Positions 55,536-64,000 of a DNA stretch of 64,000 nt are shown piece after piece (the stretch's first letter is position 1; the number at the start of each line of letters is the position of its first letter). The DNA is taken from assembly GCF_013870525.1 (NCBI RefSeq), contig NZ_JACBXD010000015.1, forward strand, positions 62,001 through 126,000, in the 5' to 3' direction. The position numbers and the translations under genes are program-made. The notes below the pieces were generated by a model that had not been told where the DNA came from, searched no databases, and was given only the letters and a program-made list of their open reading frames with translations. Source of the DNA: Amycolatopsis pittospori. GTDB lineage: Bacteria > Actinomycetota > Actinomycetes > Mycobacteriales > Pseudonocardiaceae.

Positions 55536-56189
55536 TCAGATCCGGTAGCCGCCGCGCGGCACGGTCTCGATCACCGGCGGGCTGCCGAGCTTGGACCGCA
55601 ACCGGTTGATGGTGGCCTTGACCGTGGTGGTGAACGGGTCGATCGCCTCGTCCCACACCCGTTCGAGCAGTTCCTCCGCGGAGATGACCCGGCCTTGGGC
55701 GGCGAGCAGGTACTCCAGGACCGCGAATTCCTTGGCGCTGAGCGCGAGCCGGGTGCCGCCGCGGGTGGCGATCCATTTGGCCGGGTCGAGCGTCAGGTCG
55801 CCGTGGACGAGCACCGGCGGGAGCGCCGGCTGGGAGCGTCGGCCGACCGCCCGGATCCGCGCGACCAGTTCGGCGTAGGCGAACGGCTTGGGCAGGTAGT
55901 CGTCGGCGCCGAGGCTGAGGCCTTCGACCCGGTCGGCGATGGTGCCGGACGCGGTCAGCATCAGCACCCGCGTCTGCGAGGCCTCGGCCGCCAGCGAGCG
56001 GCAGACGTCGTCGCCGTGCACGCCGGGGATGTCCCGGTCCAGCACCACGACGTCGTACTGGACCAGCGACGTGCGCTCGAGGGCGGATGAGCCGTCATAG
56101 ACGACGTCGACCGCCATGCCCTCACGCCGCAGGACCCGGCCGACCGAATCCGCGAGTTCGGACTGGTCTTCGACGACCAAGACCCTCAT
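55536..56189 (-). CDS. OmpR-family response regulator
   Basis: A 217-residue regulator. The receiver has the acidic pair VVEDQ (E7, D8), phospho-acceptor D51 in VVVLDRDIPGVHG, and the Lys of YLPKPFAYAEL. The C-terminal winged helix has LSAKEFAVLEYLLAAQGRVISAEELLERVW and VKATINRLRSKLG. ATG 56189 has GGAGGGGAGGGCGG upstream. It is divergent from the lipoprotein-exporter operon. Four GGTCACA repeats with 11-bp periods in the gap are likely its binding sites. Confidence 0.92.
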   Translation of the reverse strand: MRVLVVEDQSELADSVGRVLRREGMAVDVVYDGSSALERTSLVQYDVVVLDRDIPGVHGDDVCRSLAAEASQTRVLMLTASGTIADRVEGLSLGADDYLPKPFAYAELVARIRAVGRRSQPALPPVLVHGDLTLDPAKWIATRGGTRLALSAKEFAVLEYLLAAQGRVISAEELLERVWDEAIDPFTTTVKATINRLRSKLGSPPVIETVPRGGYRI

Positions 56190-56227
56190 CCGCCCTCCCC
56201 TCCCTCGCGCAAGGCTGCCAGGCCGGC

Positions 56228-56336
56228 GGTCACACGCCGGTCACAGACCCTCCCGTTCCCCTCAAAGTACCCCGCGTGACCGTCCAGGGGCAGCCGGTCA
56301 CAGCGAGGTCACAGGTTCGCGGACCGTCGTGTGACC
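56228..56336. promoter_or_regulatory. GGTCACA direct repeats, candidate response-regulator sites
   Basis: GGTCACA occurs at 56228-56234 and 56239-56245, and again at 56296-56302 and 56307-56313. Each pair has an 11-bp period with 4-bp spacers, the usual pattern for tandem OmpR-type dimers on one DNA face. An inverted copy TGTGACC is at 56330-56336. All lie between the divergent regulator and exporter operon. Confidence 0.75.
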
Positions 56337-56388
56337 ACCCGATGAGTAGAACTCGTCCCACGGACTTTCCCGAGGGAGGAAACAGGAA

Positions 56389-56958
56389 ATGGCCATGGTG
56401 AAGGAAAAGAAGCAGCGTCGGGCGGGGATGCTCGTCGTCGCGCTGACGGTGGCCGGGCTCGGCCTCGCCGGCTGCGCCGGCGATCCCGCCGACAAGACGC
56501 CGGCCGACACCGGCAATACCGGTAACAGTGGCAACACGGGTAACAGCGAGCAGGACGAGCGGACCGCGGCGCTGGTGAAGTATTCGCAGTGCATGCGGGA
56601 GAACGGCGTCCCGAGCTTCCCGGATCCTGTCGGCGGGCGACTGCAGTTGCAGGCGCAGCGCGGAAGCGATCTCGACCCGAACAGTCCGCAGTTCCAGGCG
56701 GCGCAAGAGAAGTGCAAAGCGCTGGAGCCGCCGGGCCTCGCGCAGTCGGGCCAGAGCGGCGAACAGCAGGAGGCGATGCTGAAGTTCGTCGCCTGTATGC
56801 GCGAGAACGGCGTGCCGAAGTTCCCGGACCCCCAGCCCGACGGCCGCATGCTGATCAACCGCGGTGACGGTGTCGACCCCGAGTCGCCGTCGTTCAAGGA
56901 GGCACAGGAGAAGTGCCGCAAACTGCTGCCGGGCGGCGTCGCCCCCGGCCAGGGCTGA
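56389..56958 (+). CDS. Secreted lipoprotein with duplicated CMRENGVPxFPDP motif
   Basis: A 189-residue lipoprotein. The Sec leader has a LAGC lipobox (C29). A linker rich in Gly, Asn, Thr (TGNTGNSGNTGNS) follows. Two homologous units then appear: YSQCMRENGVPSFPDP (about 65-80) and FVACMRENGVPKFPDP (about 124-139), each followed by a second Cys in EKCKAL or EKCRKL about 37 to 39 residues later. The two Cys of each unit may form a disulfide. This motif is known in actinobacterial lipoproteins of unknown function next to MacAB-like exporters. ATG 56389 follows GAGGAAACAGGAA. First gene of the exporter operon. Confidence 0.85.
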   Translation: MAMVKEKKQRRAGMLVVALTVAGLGLAGCAGDPADKTPADTGNTGNSGNTGNSEQDERTAALVKYSQCMRENGVPSFPDPVGGRLQLQAQRGSDLDPNSPQFQAAQEKCKALEPPGLAQSGQSGEQQEAMLKFVACMRENGVPKFPDPQPDGRMLINRGDGVDPESPSFKEAQEKCRKLLPGGVAPGQG

Positions 56959-56975
56959 GGGACAACGGTAGCGCG

Positions 56976-58103
56976 ATGAATGCGGGCAGACCACTGAGAC
57001 GACGGCTGATCGTCGGTTCCACGGTGCTGGTGCTGACGGTCGGCGCCGGTGGCGCGGTCGTCGTGACGGCGCCGTTCACCGGAGAACCCCAGGCGGCCGC
57101 GCAGACGAGTACACCCACCGGGGCGACCGCGGCCGTACGGGAAGGGCCGCTTTCGGCACAGGTCAACACGAACGGCACGTTGTCCTACGCCGGACAGGAC
57201 GACGGCTCGCCATATACGGCGGTGAACCAGGCGGAAGGGATCTACACCGCCCTGCCGGCGCAGGGCCGGTCGATCAACTGCGGCGACGTCCTCTACACCG
57301 CGGGCGACGACCCGGTGCCGTTGCTGTGCGGCGCACGGCCCGGCTATCGCGCTCTGTCCTATGGGGACGAAGGCTGGGACGTCCAGCAACTCAACAAGAA
57401 CCTGGTCGATCTCGGCTACGCGACCACGTCCCAGCTCGATCCGAACGAGGATGATTTCACCTACCAGACCTACAAAGCGTTGAAGGAACTGCAGGAGAAG
57501 ATCGGCGCGGACGAGACCGGCAAGCTGAAGCTGGGCGAGGCGGTCTTCCTGCCGGGTGCGTCGCGGGTCAGCAAGGTCGTCGCCAAACTCGGGACGCGGG
57601 CCGTGCCGGGGACGCCGGTGTTCGAGGCGACTTCGACCGGGCGGCAGGTGACGGTCGAGCTCAACGCGGCGCAGCAGTCCGCGGTCAAGGTCGGCGACAA
57701 GGTGCAGATCACGTTGCCCGACAACAAGATCACCCTCGGGAAGGTGGCGCGAATCGGCACTGTCGCGAACTCGGCGGCCGAGGAGCAGGCGACAGGTGGG
57801 GGGTCGGCGAACGCGACGATCCCGGTCTACGTGTCGCTCGACAAACCGGAGGACGCCGGCACACTCGACCAGGCGCCGGTCCAGGTCGAGATCACCACCG
57901 ACGGCGTCGACAAGGCGCTGATCGTCCCGGTGACCTCGCTGACCGGGCAGGCGGGCGGCGGATACGCCGTCGAACGGGTCGACGCGCAGGGCGCGCACCG
58001 GATCGTCCCGGTCAAACTCGGCCTGTTCGACAACGCCAAGGGCCTCGTGCAGGTGACGGGAGAACTCAAGGCGGGCGACCGCGTGGTGGTGCCGTCGACA
58101 TGA
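56976..58103 (+). CDS. Membrane-fusion / adaptor protein with peptidoglycan-binding-like domain
   Basis: A 375-residue HlyD/MacA-like adaptor. One N-terminal anchor (LIVGSTVLVLTVGAGGAVVV) is followed by an exported domain. GDEGWDVQQLNKNLVDLGYA (about 130-150) is a peptidoglycan-binding-type repeat often inserted in such actinobacterial adaptors in place of the long coiled coil. VTVELNAAQQSAVKVGDKVQITLPD and KALIVPVTSLTGQ are the beta-barrel and membrane-proximal parts. It links the MacB-like ABC pair to the outside and may hold the pump to the wall. ATG 56976 lies 17 bp after the lipoprotein stop. Confidence 0.86.
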   Translation: MNAGRPLRRRLIVGSTVLVLTVGAGGAVVVTAPFTGEPQAAAQTSTPTGATAAVREGPLSAQVNTNGTLSYAGQDDGSPYTAVNQAEGIYTALPAQGRSINCGDVLYTAGDDPVPLLCGARPGYRALSYGDEGWDVQQLNKNLVDLGYATTSQLDPNEDDFTYQTYKALKELQEKIGADETGKLKLGEAVFLPGASRVSKVVAKLGTRAVPGTPVFEATSTGRQVTVELNAAQQSAVKVGDKVQITLPDNKITLGKVARIGTVANSAAEEQATGGGSANATIPVYVSLDKPEDAGTLDQAPVQVEITTDGVDKALIVPVTSLTGQAGGGYAVERVDAQGAHRIVPVKLGLFDNAKGLVQVTGELKAGDRVVVPST

Positions 58104-58849
58104 CCGCGCCGATGAGCACCGGGGTGTACGCCCCGGACACCGGCAACGGCCTCGCGCCGCCGGTGCTGGAACTGGAGAACGTCACCAAGGAGTACGGCAG
58201 CCAGCCACCGGTCCCGGCCCTGCGCGGGGTCAGCTTCACCGTCCGCAAGGGCGAACTGGTCGCGATCGTGGGGCCGTCCGGTTCGGGGAAGTCGACGCTG
58301 CTGCACGTGATCGGGACGCTGGAGGCGCCGACGTCCGGGATCGTCCGGATCGACGGGGTCGACGCGGCGGGATTGAACGACAACCGCCTCGCCGCCCTGC
58401 GGGCCCGCAGCATCGGGTTCGTGTTCCAGCAGTTCTTCCTCGCCGAGCATTCGACGGCGCTGGAGAACGTCGCCAACGGTCTGCTGTACGCCGGGATCGG
58501 GCTGAAGGAACGACGGCAGCGCGCGGCCGACGCGCTGGAACGGGTCGGCCTCGAACACCGGGCGAACTTCCGGCCCAGCAAGATGTCGGGCGGGGAACGA
58601 CAGCGGGTGGCGATCGCCAGGGCGCTGGTCGGGAAGCCGGCGATCGTGCTCGCCGACGAGCCGACGGGCAACCTCGACAGCAACACGGGAGCGTCCATCA
58701 TGGACCTGCTCCACGAGTTGCACGACGGCGGCGCGACGATCCTGGTCATCACGCACGACAGCGACCTCGCCGCCGGGCTGCCGAGGCAGGTCCACGTGCT
58801 CGACGGACAGATCGTCTCCGACAGCGCGGGCCGGGGCGGGGAGTCATGA
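58100..58849 (+). CDS. MacB/LolD-type ABC transporter ATPase
   Basis: A 249-residue cytoplasmic ATPase. Walker A is GPSGSGKSTLLHVIG, the signature MSGGERQRVAIARAL, Walker B IVLADEPTGNLD, as in the MacB/LolD/FtsE group. RSIGFVFQQFFLAEHSTALENV is the Q-loop region. Its start overlaps the adaptor stop by four bases and its stop overlaps the permease start by four bases. It drives a mechanotransmission type pump for peptides, antibiotics or lipoproteins. Confidence 0.93.
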   Translation: MTAPMSTGVYAPDTGNGLAPPVLELENVTKEYGSQPPVPALRGVSFTVRKGELVAIVGPSGSGKSTLLHVIGTLEAPTSGIVRIDGVDAAGLNDNRLAALRARSIGFVFQQFFLAEHSTALENVANGLLYAGIGLKERRQRAADALERVGLEHRANFRPSKMSGGERQRVAIARALVGKPAIVLADEPTGNLDSNTGASIMDLLHELHDGGATILVITHDSDLAAGLPRQVHVLDGQIVSDSAGRGGES

Positions 58850-60078
58850 TCGGGAACTCGCTGTCGCCCGCGCGGCTGAAGGCAGGCGATCAGGCGCGGG
58901 TCGCGCTGATCGGGATCCGCACCCGGAAACTGCGGGCGGCGCTCTCGGCACTGGGGATCGCGATCGGGGTCGCCGCGATCGTCGCGGTCCTGGGCCTTTC
59001 GTCGTCGTCGCAGGCGGGTCTGCTGGCCGAGATCGACCGGCTGGGCACCAACCTGCTGACCGCGACGACCGGGCAGACCTTCACCGGAAAGGACGCGAAA
59101 CTGCCGCTGGAGTCGCCCGCGCGGATCAACCGGCTGCCGGATGTCGAGCAGGTGGCGAACACCGGCACGATCAGCGATCCCAAGGTGTACCGCAGCCCGC
59201 TGATCCCCGAGGTGACCACGAACGCGCTGCAGGTCAAGGCCGCCAGCCTGAACCTGCTGCCGGTGGTCGCGACGACGGTCGCGCAGGGCGTGTGGCTGAA
59301 CGAGGCCACCGCGACGGAACCGGTCGTCGTCCTCGGGGCCACCGCGGCGAAACGGCTCGGGGTCGTCGCGGTGCATCCCGGGTCGCGGATCTGGCTCGGC
59401 GGCCAGTGGTTCTACGTCGCCGGCATCCTCAGCCCGGCGGTGCTGGCGAACGAGATCGACACCAGCGTCCTGGTCGGCTACCCGGCCGCGCAGCGCTACC
59501 TCGACTACGCGAGCATCGCCGACGGCAAGGCGACCATCGGCCCGCCGAGCACGATCTACGTGCGGGCGAACACCGACAAGGTCGGCGCCGTGCACGGGGT
59601 GCTGGCGCAGACGGCGAACCCCGAAGCCCCGAACGAGGTCGACATCAGCCAGCCGTCCGACGCGCTCACCGCCCGGGCAGCCGCGACCGGGGCGTTCAAC
59701 AGCCTGTTCCTGGGACTCGGCGCGGTCGCGCTGATCGTCGGGGCGGTCGGCGTCGCGAACATCATGATCATCTCGGTACTGGAACGGCGCTCGGAGATCG
59801 GGCTGCGGCGGGCGCTCGGCGCGACCCGGCGCCAGATCCGCACCCAGTTCCTGTCCGAGGCGATCCTGCTGGCGCTCATCGGCGGCGCGGTCGGGGTGGC
59901 CGCCGGCGTCGCGTCCACGGTGATCTACGCCCGGATCAAGGACTGGGCCGTGGTCATCCCGCCCGAAGCGTGGGCGGGCGGCATCGGTTCCGCCGTCCTG
60001 ATCGGCGCGCTCGCCGGTCTTCTCCCCGCCATCCGCGCTGCCCGGCTTTCCCCCACCGAGGGACTCCGGACGGTCTGA
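58846..60078 (+). CDS. MacB-type ABC transporter permease
   Basis: A 410-residue FtsX/MacB permease with four spans: one near residue 38-60 (LSALGIAIGVAAIVAVLGL), a large extracellular domain (about 65-285), and three near the C-terminus (AVALIVGAVGVANIMIISVL; ILLALIGGAVGVAAGVAS; IGSAVLIGALAGLLPAIRA). ERRSEIGLRRALGATRRQIRTQFL is the coupling loop. It is the last gene of the exporter operon. With the two-component system it forms a likely envelope-stress or peptide-resistance module. Confidence 0.92.
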   Translation: MIGNSLSPARLKAGDQARVALIGIRTRKLRAALSALGIAIGVAAIVAVLGLSSSSQAGLLAEIDRLGTNLLTATTGQTFTGKDAKLPLESPARINRLPDVEQVANTGTISDPKVYRSPLIPEVTTNALQVKAASLNLLPVVATTVAQGVWLNEATATEPVVVLGATAAKRLGVVAVHPGSRIWLGGQWFYVAGILSPAVLANEIDTSVLVGYPAAQRYLDYASIADGKATIGPPSTIYVRANTDKVGAVHGVLAQTANPEAPNEVDISQPSDALTARAAATGAFNSLFLGLGAVALIVGAVGVANIMIISVLERRSEIGLRRALGATRRQIRTQFLSEAILLALIGGAVGVAAGVASTVIYARIKDWAVVIPPEAWAGGIGSAVLIGALAGLLPAIRAARLSPTEGLRTV

Positions 60079-60150
60079 TCAGCCGAAGACGCCGCCGTGC
60101 CACTCCGACTTCACGGCGGCGTTTTCCCATTCCAGGAAAGGGTTCCGACC

Positions 60151-60708
60151 ATGACGTTCCCCGTTGTGCGGATCGACACCGGCAAACTGGTGATCCGCGA
60201 ATTCGACACCGCCGACGCGACCGCCGCGACCATGGTGATCGCGGCCGGGGACTGGGCCGCGCTCCCGCCAGGGGCCCCGCGTTCACCGCTCGGCGTCTCC
60301 CACTGGCTCCGTGAGCGGCTACCGCGGTTCCGGAACGCCGGAATGGGCGTGCACCTGGCCGTCCTGGACGGTGAATCCGGTGCCCATCTCGGCGCGATGA
60401 GCCTGTTCAATCCCGATTGGGACCGCCGGAGCGTCGAGATCGGCTACGGGCTGCGCTCCTCCTTCCGCGGTCAGGGCGTAATGAGCGAAGCCCTGCCCGC
60501 CTTGACCGCGTGGGCACTTTCGACCGGCCGGATGCGGCGGGTCGAACTGAGGACCGAGCCCCGGAACGCCGCGTCGATCCGGGTCGCGGAGAAGAGCGGG
60601 TTCGTCCAGGAAGCGACCGTGCTCGACATGGAAAGCGGTACGGCCATGCTGCTGTTCAGCCAGGAACACGCCCGTAGGCATATCCACGCCGCTCTGCGCG
60701 CGTTCTGA
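60151..60708 (+). CDS. GNAT-family N-acetyltransferase (RimJ/RimL-like)
   Basis: A 185-residue acetyltransferase. LVIREFDTADATAA at the start and the acetyl-CoA site EIGYGLRSSFRGQGVMSEALPAL (R/Q-x-x-G-x-G/A, here RGQGVM) are typical. VELRTEPRNAASIRVAEKSGFVQE is the family's C-terminal block. Members acetylate protein N-termini, amino groups of antibiotics or other small amines. ATG 60151 follows AGGAAAGG. No partner genes are evident. Confidence 0.88.
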   Translation: MTFPVVRIDTGKLVIREFDTADATAATMVIAAGDWAALPPGAPRSPLGVSHWLRERLPRFRNAGMGVHLAVLDGESGAHLGAMSLFNPDWDRRSVEIGYGLRSSFRGQGVMSEALPALTAWALSTGRMRRVELRTEPRNAASIRVAEKSGFVQEATVLDMESGTAMLLFSQEHARRHIHAALRAF

Positions 60709-60724
60709 GGCGCTGGGCCGGCGC

Positions 60725-60772
60725 GGTCGTGAGTGGCGATTCGTGTTCTAACCCGAATTGCCACTCACGACC
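60725..60772. repeat. Intergenic palindrome, GTGAGTGGCGATTCG family
   Basis: The arms GGTCGTGAGTGGCGATTCG (60725-60743) and its near-complement ending at 60772 enclose TGTTCTAACC. Close relative of the hairpin at 22624-22671. It lies 17 bp after the acetyltransferase stop and may end its transcript. Confidence 0.7.
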
Positions 60773-61031
60773 TTCAGGTGTGATCTTTGGTGACGGTGGG
60801 GCGGCTGTGACGTCGGTTGGCCGGTCATGTCTTCGGTAAGGCGTGACTCGCGTGCCTGGATGCCGCACTCGGGTGTGCGGCGTCTGAGCACGCGAGATCC
60901 GGGTTTGAGCACGTGAGTGCGGTGTAGCGTCACCCAGGCTGCCGTCTCGCCCGAGACAGGACCCGTTCGCCTTTCCCCTCAATAGAACCCAAATCGCCAC
61001 TCGCGACCCTGCACCCCGCTGGCCTGGCCCG
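60773..61031. other. Intergenic stretch without a gene
   Basis: I see no coding frame with a ribosome site here. It contains the half palindrome AACCCAAATCGCCACTCGCG (60986-61005), like the right arm of the 60725 hairpin, and a small hairpin CGCACTCGGGTGTGCG near 60865. Confidence 0.5.
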
Positions 61032-61080
61032 CGTGAAGGCCCCCATTCCTCGGCTCAACCGAGGAAAGGGGGCCTTCACG
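61032..61080. terminator. Hairpin, GTGAAGGCC family
   Basis: Arms of 22 nt (61032-61053 and 61059-61080), starting CGTGAAGGCCCCC, pair with one mismatch around CTCAA. It follows the NRPS gene stop (61098) and resembles the hairpin at 14759-14805. Confidence 0.75.
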
Positions 61081-61097
61081 CGCTTCACACAGATCAC

Positions 61098-64000
61098 TCA
61101 GTCATTCGCGAGAGTGGCTTCGAACTCCTCGATGTCGTCCTGGGCGAGGGAGATCAGGCCGAAGTCGGACGGCGTGTGCCCGCCCGCGCCACCGGCGTCG
61201 ATATATGCGACCAGACCGGTCAGCATCGCCGCCCAGCCTGCCGCCAGATCCTCGAGGTCCGCCGCCGCGAACAGGCCCGACGGTGCCTCCAGGTTCAGGT
61301 TCAGTTCGGGACCTTCGGGCAGGTCCCGCACGATCCCGCCCGCTTCGAGCGCGTGCCTGGCCGGCATGTCGTCGTCGACCGCTCCACCGAGCGCTCGCTC
61401 CCCCGCCGGCTGCCACGGCCGAACCTCGGGAACGGCACCGGCACCGTCCGCAACAGCGGGTTCCCGCGTCGCGGCGAAGCGGCCCATGTAGTTGAACCCG
61501 ATCTGAGGTACCGGCAACGCGGCAAGGCTCCCCGCGGTGGCGTCGTTGAGGTAGCGGAGCATGCCGTACCCGAGTCCGTCGCCGGGCACCGCGCGCATCC
61601 GCTCCTTGATCCGTTTGACCAGTCTTCCCGCGTCGGCGCCGCCGGAGCGGACCTCGGCGAAGTCGATCGGACCGGGATCGAGCCGCACCGGGTACTGGCT
61701 GGTGAACCAGCCGACGGTGCGGGCCAGATCCATGTCCTCGGTCAGCGGTTCCCGGCCGTGCCCTTCGACGTCGACGAGCATTCCACCGTCGGCGGTCCGG
61801 CCCCTCGCGCGCTGCCATTCGCCCACGGCGGCCAGCAGTCCGGCGAGGAGGACGTCGTCGACGCCCGTGTGGAACGCCGACGGCACTCGCGTGAGCAGCG
61901 CGGACGTCACCTGTTCCGGCACCGAGACCGGCGCGCGCCGCACGCCCGCCGCGACGGTGTCGCGTTCCGCGTCGAGCGGCCGGTCGCCGAGCAGGTGATC
62001 GGTGCCTGCCAGCATCCGCTTCCACTCCGGCAATTCGCCGACCCGGTCCTGGCCGCGTGCCTGCTCCGCGAGCGCCGTCGCCCACCGGCGGAACGAGGTC
62101 CCCGCCGGATCCAGCACGGGATCCTGCCCGGCTTCCAGTTCCTTGTACGCGGTGGCCAGATCCGGCACCAGGATCCGCCACGAGACACCATCGACCACCA
62201 GGTGGTGTGCGACGACGAGCAGGCGCCCGGTCTCGTCCGGTCCGGCGTCGAGCCAGACGGCCTGCACCATCACCCCGCCCGCGGGGTCCAACCGTTCCAG
62301 CGCCAGGCCGGCCTGCGTCTGCACCAGTTCGCGCTGCTCCTCGGTGCCGAGTCCGGTGGCGTCGACCTGCCGGACGAGCGAGACGGCGGAAACAGCTTCG
62401 TCCGAACCCGGCTCGGGGACGGCGAACGCCCGCTCCTCCAGCCGGGCGCGCAGCAGCGGATGGCGGTCCATCACCAGGTCCAGTGCCTGCGCGAGCCGCG
62501 TGAGATCGAGGTTCGCGGGGACCGCGACGAGCATGGACTGGCTCCCCGCCTTGGTGACCGAACCCGTCCGCTCGGCCAGGTCGTACATCACCGGGGTCAA
62601 CGGGATCGAGCCGGTCGGGACGTCCTCCGCGGCGTCGGCGGGATCGAGTTCCGCCACCGAACCAGCCACCCGGGCCAGTTCCGCGGGCGTCTGGAGTTCG
62701 AACACCTGCCGCGGCGTGATCACCACTCCGGCCCGGCGGGCCCGGGAGACGACCTGCATCGACATGATCGAGTCGCCGCCGAGTTCGAAGAACGAGTCCT
62801 CGGCTCCCACCCGCTCCAGGCTCAGCACCTCGGCGAACAGTCCACAAAGGATCTCCTCGACCGGGGTGGCCGCCTCGCGTCCCTTGACCAGCGCGCCGAA
62901 ATCGGGAGCGGGCAACGCGGCCCGGTCGAGTTTCCCGTTCACCGTCACGGGAAGCGCGTCGAGGGTCAGCACGGCGGCCGGGACCATGTAGTCCGGCAGC
63001 CGCGACGCCGCGAAGTCCCGCAGGATCTGCCCGGCCGTTTCGGCGTGGCCGTTGAGCCCACCGTCGGCCGGGACTACGTAGGCCACAAGCCGTTTGACGC
63101 CGGGCAGATCCTCTCGCGCGATCACGGCGACCTGCCCGACCAGTTCGTGTCCGGACAGCACCGCCTCTACCTCACCCGGTTCGATACGGAACCCGCGGAT
63201 CTTGATCTGCCCGTCGGCGCGGCCGGCGAACTCCAGTTCCCCCGACACCGTCCAGCGGCCGAGGTCGCCGGTGCGGTACATGCGGCCGCCGGTCCAGTCG
63301 GCGCCGTCGTGCCCGACGACGTCGGTGAAGGGGCAGGCGACGAACCGTTCCGCCGTCATCCCGACCCGGCCGACGTAGCCGCGGGCGAGACCCGCGCCGG
63401 TCACGTACAGCTCGCCGGTGACGCCGGGCGGCACCGGCCGCATGAACTCGTCGAGGACGTACACCTGCGTGTTGTCCAGCGGGAAGCCGATCGGCACCGC
63501 GGCCGGGACGCTTTCCGCTTCGGTGAACGGGATCTGCGTCGTGAACGACGTGTTCTCGGTCGGCCCGTAGGTGGTCCGCACGATCATCCCGGGATGGGTT
63601 TCGAGCAGTGTCCGGATCGCCGTCGCGGAGACGACGTCGCCGCCGGTCGAGACCTCGCGGACGCCGGCGAAGATATGCGGCGTCTGCTCCGCGAGTGCCC
63701 GGAACAGACCGGCCGTCGCGTGCACGTTCGTCACGCCCTGTTCGGCGATCAGCTTGCCGCGCTCGATCGCGTCGACCTCACCGGGCGGGACGATGACCAG
63801 CCTGCCACCGCGCAGAAGCGGCACCCACAGTTCGTAGGTGGACGCGTCGAAGGCGTGGTTGGCCTGCATCAGGACCCGTTCGGTGATGTCCTCGCGCCAG
63901 CTGCGGTCGAGGACGAAACTCGCGACGTTCCCGTGCGTGATCGCCACGCCCTTCGGCACGCCCGTCGAGCCGGAGGTGTACATGACGTAGGCCAGGTTCT
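61098..64000 (-). CDS. Non-ribosomal peptide synthetase, C-terminal A-PCP-E part (cut by the window edge)
   Basis: The gene enters from the right edge within core A3 of an adenylation domain ([13 protein letters not shown]). Counting from the first visible Met (63983), the A domain goes to about 355 (core A10 [10 protein letters not shown]), the carrier domain has the phosphopantetheine Ser in [11 protein letters not shown] (S405), and an epimerization domain runs from about 455 to 940 with [10 protein letters not shown] (593-602), [19 protein letters not shown] and [16 protein letters not shown] rather than LGGHS fits a carrier before an E domain. The protein ends there, with an acidic tail that could dock to the next synthetase. 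It should load a residue as its D-form. Residues at the usual pocket positions read D-A-Y-H-V-T-T-S-F, which I cannot match to a known code. Confidence 0.93.
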   Translation of the reverse strand, partial: NLAYVMYTSGSTGVPKGVAITHGNVASFVLDRSWREDITERVLMQANHAFDASTYELWVPLLRGGRLVIVPPGEVDAIERGKLIAEQGVTNVHATAGLFRALAEQTPHIFAGVREVSTGGDVVSATAIRTLLETHPGMIVRTTYGPTENTSFTTQIPFTEAESVPAAVPIGFPLDNTQVYVLDEFMRPVPPGVTGELYVTGAGLARGYVGRVGMTAERFVACPFTDVVGHDGADWTGGRMYRTGDLGRWTVSGELEFAGRADGQIKIRGFRIEPGEVEAVLSGHELVGQVAVIAREDLPGVKRLVAYVVPADGGLNGHAETAGQILRDFAASRLPDYMVPAAVLTLDALPVTVNGKLDRAALPAPDFGALVKGREAATPVEEILCGLFAEVLSLERVGAEDSFFELGGDSIMSMQVVSRARRAGVVITPRQVFELQTPAELARVAGSVAELDPADAAEDVPTGSIPLTPVMYDLAERTGSVTKAGSQSMLVAVPANLDLTRLAQALDLVMDRHPLLRARLEERAFAVPEPGSDEAVSAVSLVRQVDATGLGTEEQRELVQTQAGLALERLDPAGGVMVQAVWLDAGPDETGRLLVVAHHLVVDGVSWRILVPDLATAYKELEAGQDPVLDPAGTSFRRWATALAEQARGQDRVGELPEWKRMLAGTDHLLGDRPLDAERDTVAAGVRRAPVSVPEQVTSALLTRVPSAFHTGVDDVLLAGLLAAVGEWQRARGRTADGGMLVDVEGHGREPLTEDMDLARTVGWFTSQYPVRLDPGPIDFAEVRSGGADAGRLVKRIKERMRAVPGDGLGYGMLRYLNDATAGSLAALPVPQIGFNYMGRFAATREPAVADGAGAVPEVRPWQPAGERALGGAVDDDMPARHALEAGGIVRDLPEGPELNLNLEAPSGLFAAADLEDLAAGWAAMLTGLVAYIDAGGAGGHTPSDFGLISLAQDDIEEFEATLAND

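Overview
The window comes from a high-GC actinomycete, most likely an Amycolatopsis-type Pseudonocardiales. The evidence is very high third-position GC, frequent GTG starts, CebR- and LexA-type operator words, DUF222-HNH genes and long intergenic hairpins; the genus is inferred from style, not proven. Most genes between 14.8 and 42.2 kb serve plant-polysaccharide use.

Layout. 0-1.7 kb: end of a homoprotocatechuate (hpa) meta-cleavage operon. 1.75-6.2 kb: secreted GH48-GH5 cellulase operon behind a perfect CebR operator. 6.3-14.8 kb: accessory genes, including a RibD/DHFR-like reductase, a decayed IS5-type transposase, an SOS-boxed DUF222-HNH gene, an MFS pump divergent from a DsbA/FrnE protein, two small unknowns, and a ROK regulator divergent from a DUF1479 gene. 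14.8-36.3 kb: arabinan/arabinose island, all on the minus strand: secreted GH51, GH43 (frameshifted) and GH2; an operon araB-araD-araA-chvE-gguA-gguB; a second transporter ytfQ-ytfR-ytfT-yjfF; and a LacI regulator with matching operators. 36.4-42.2 kb: cebR, cebEFG and a GH1 beta-glucosidase. 42.2-47.2 kb: an ABC-F gene, a second near-identical DUF222-HNH gene in opposite orientation, an unknown gene, and a tandem pair of structured RNA-like units on the minus strand. 47.2-53.6 kb: YjbR-family gene, then a CoA-dependent catabolic operon (SDR, amidohydrolase, MaoC, MFS, acyl-CoA ligase) divergent from a PaaX regulator. 53.6-60.7 kb: methyltransferase, two-component system divergent from a lipoprotein plus MacAB-like exporter operon, GNAT acetyltransferase. 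61.1-64 kb: C-terminal part (A-PCP-E) of a non-ribosomal peptide synthetase running off the right edge.

How it fits together. GH48 and GH5 cut cellulose outside the cell, CebEFG imports cello-oligosaccharides and the GH1 enzyme hydrolyses them, with CebR tying the two distant loci together. GH51, GH43 and GH2 release arabinose and galactose, two sugar ABC systems import them, and AraB/AraA/AraD feed the pentose-phosphate pathway under a LacI repressor whose GTTAnCGnTAAC operators sit at three promoters. The least explained features are the duplicated structured RNA units near 46.6-47.2 kb, the inverted pair of SOS-boxed DUF222-HNH genes 35 kb apart, and several families of intergenic palindromes.
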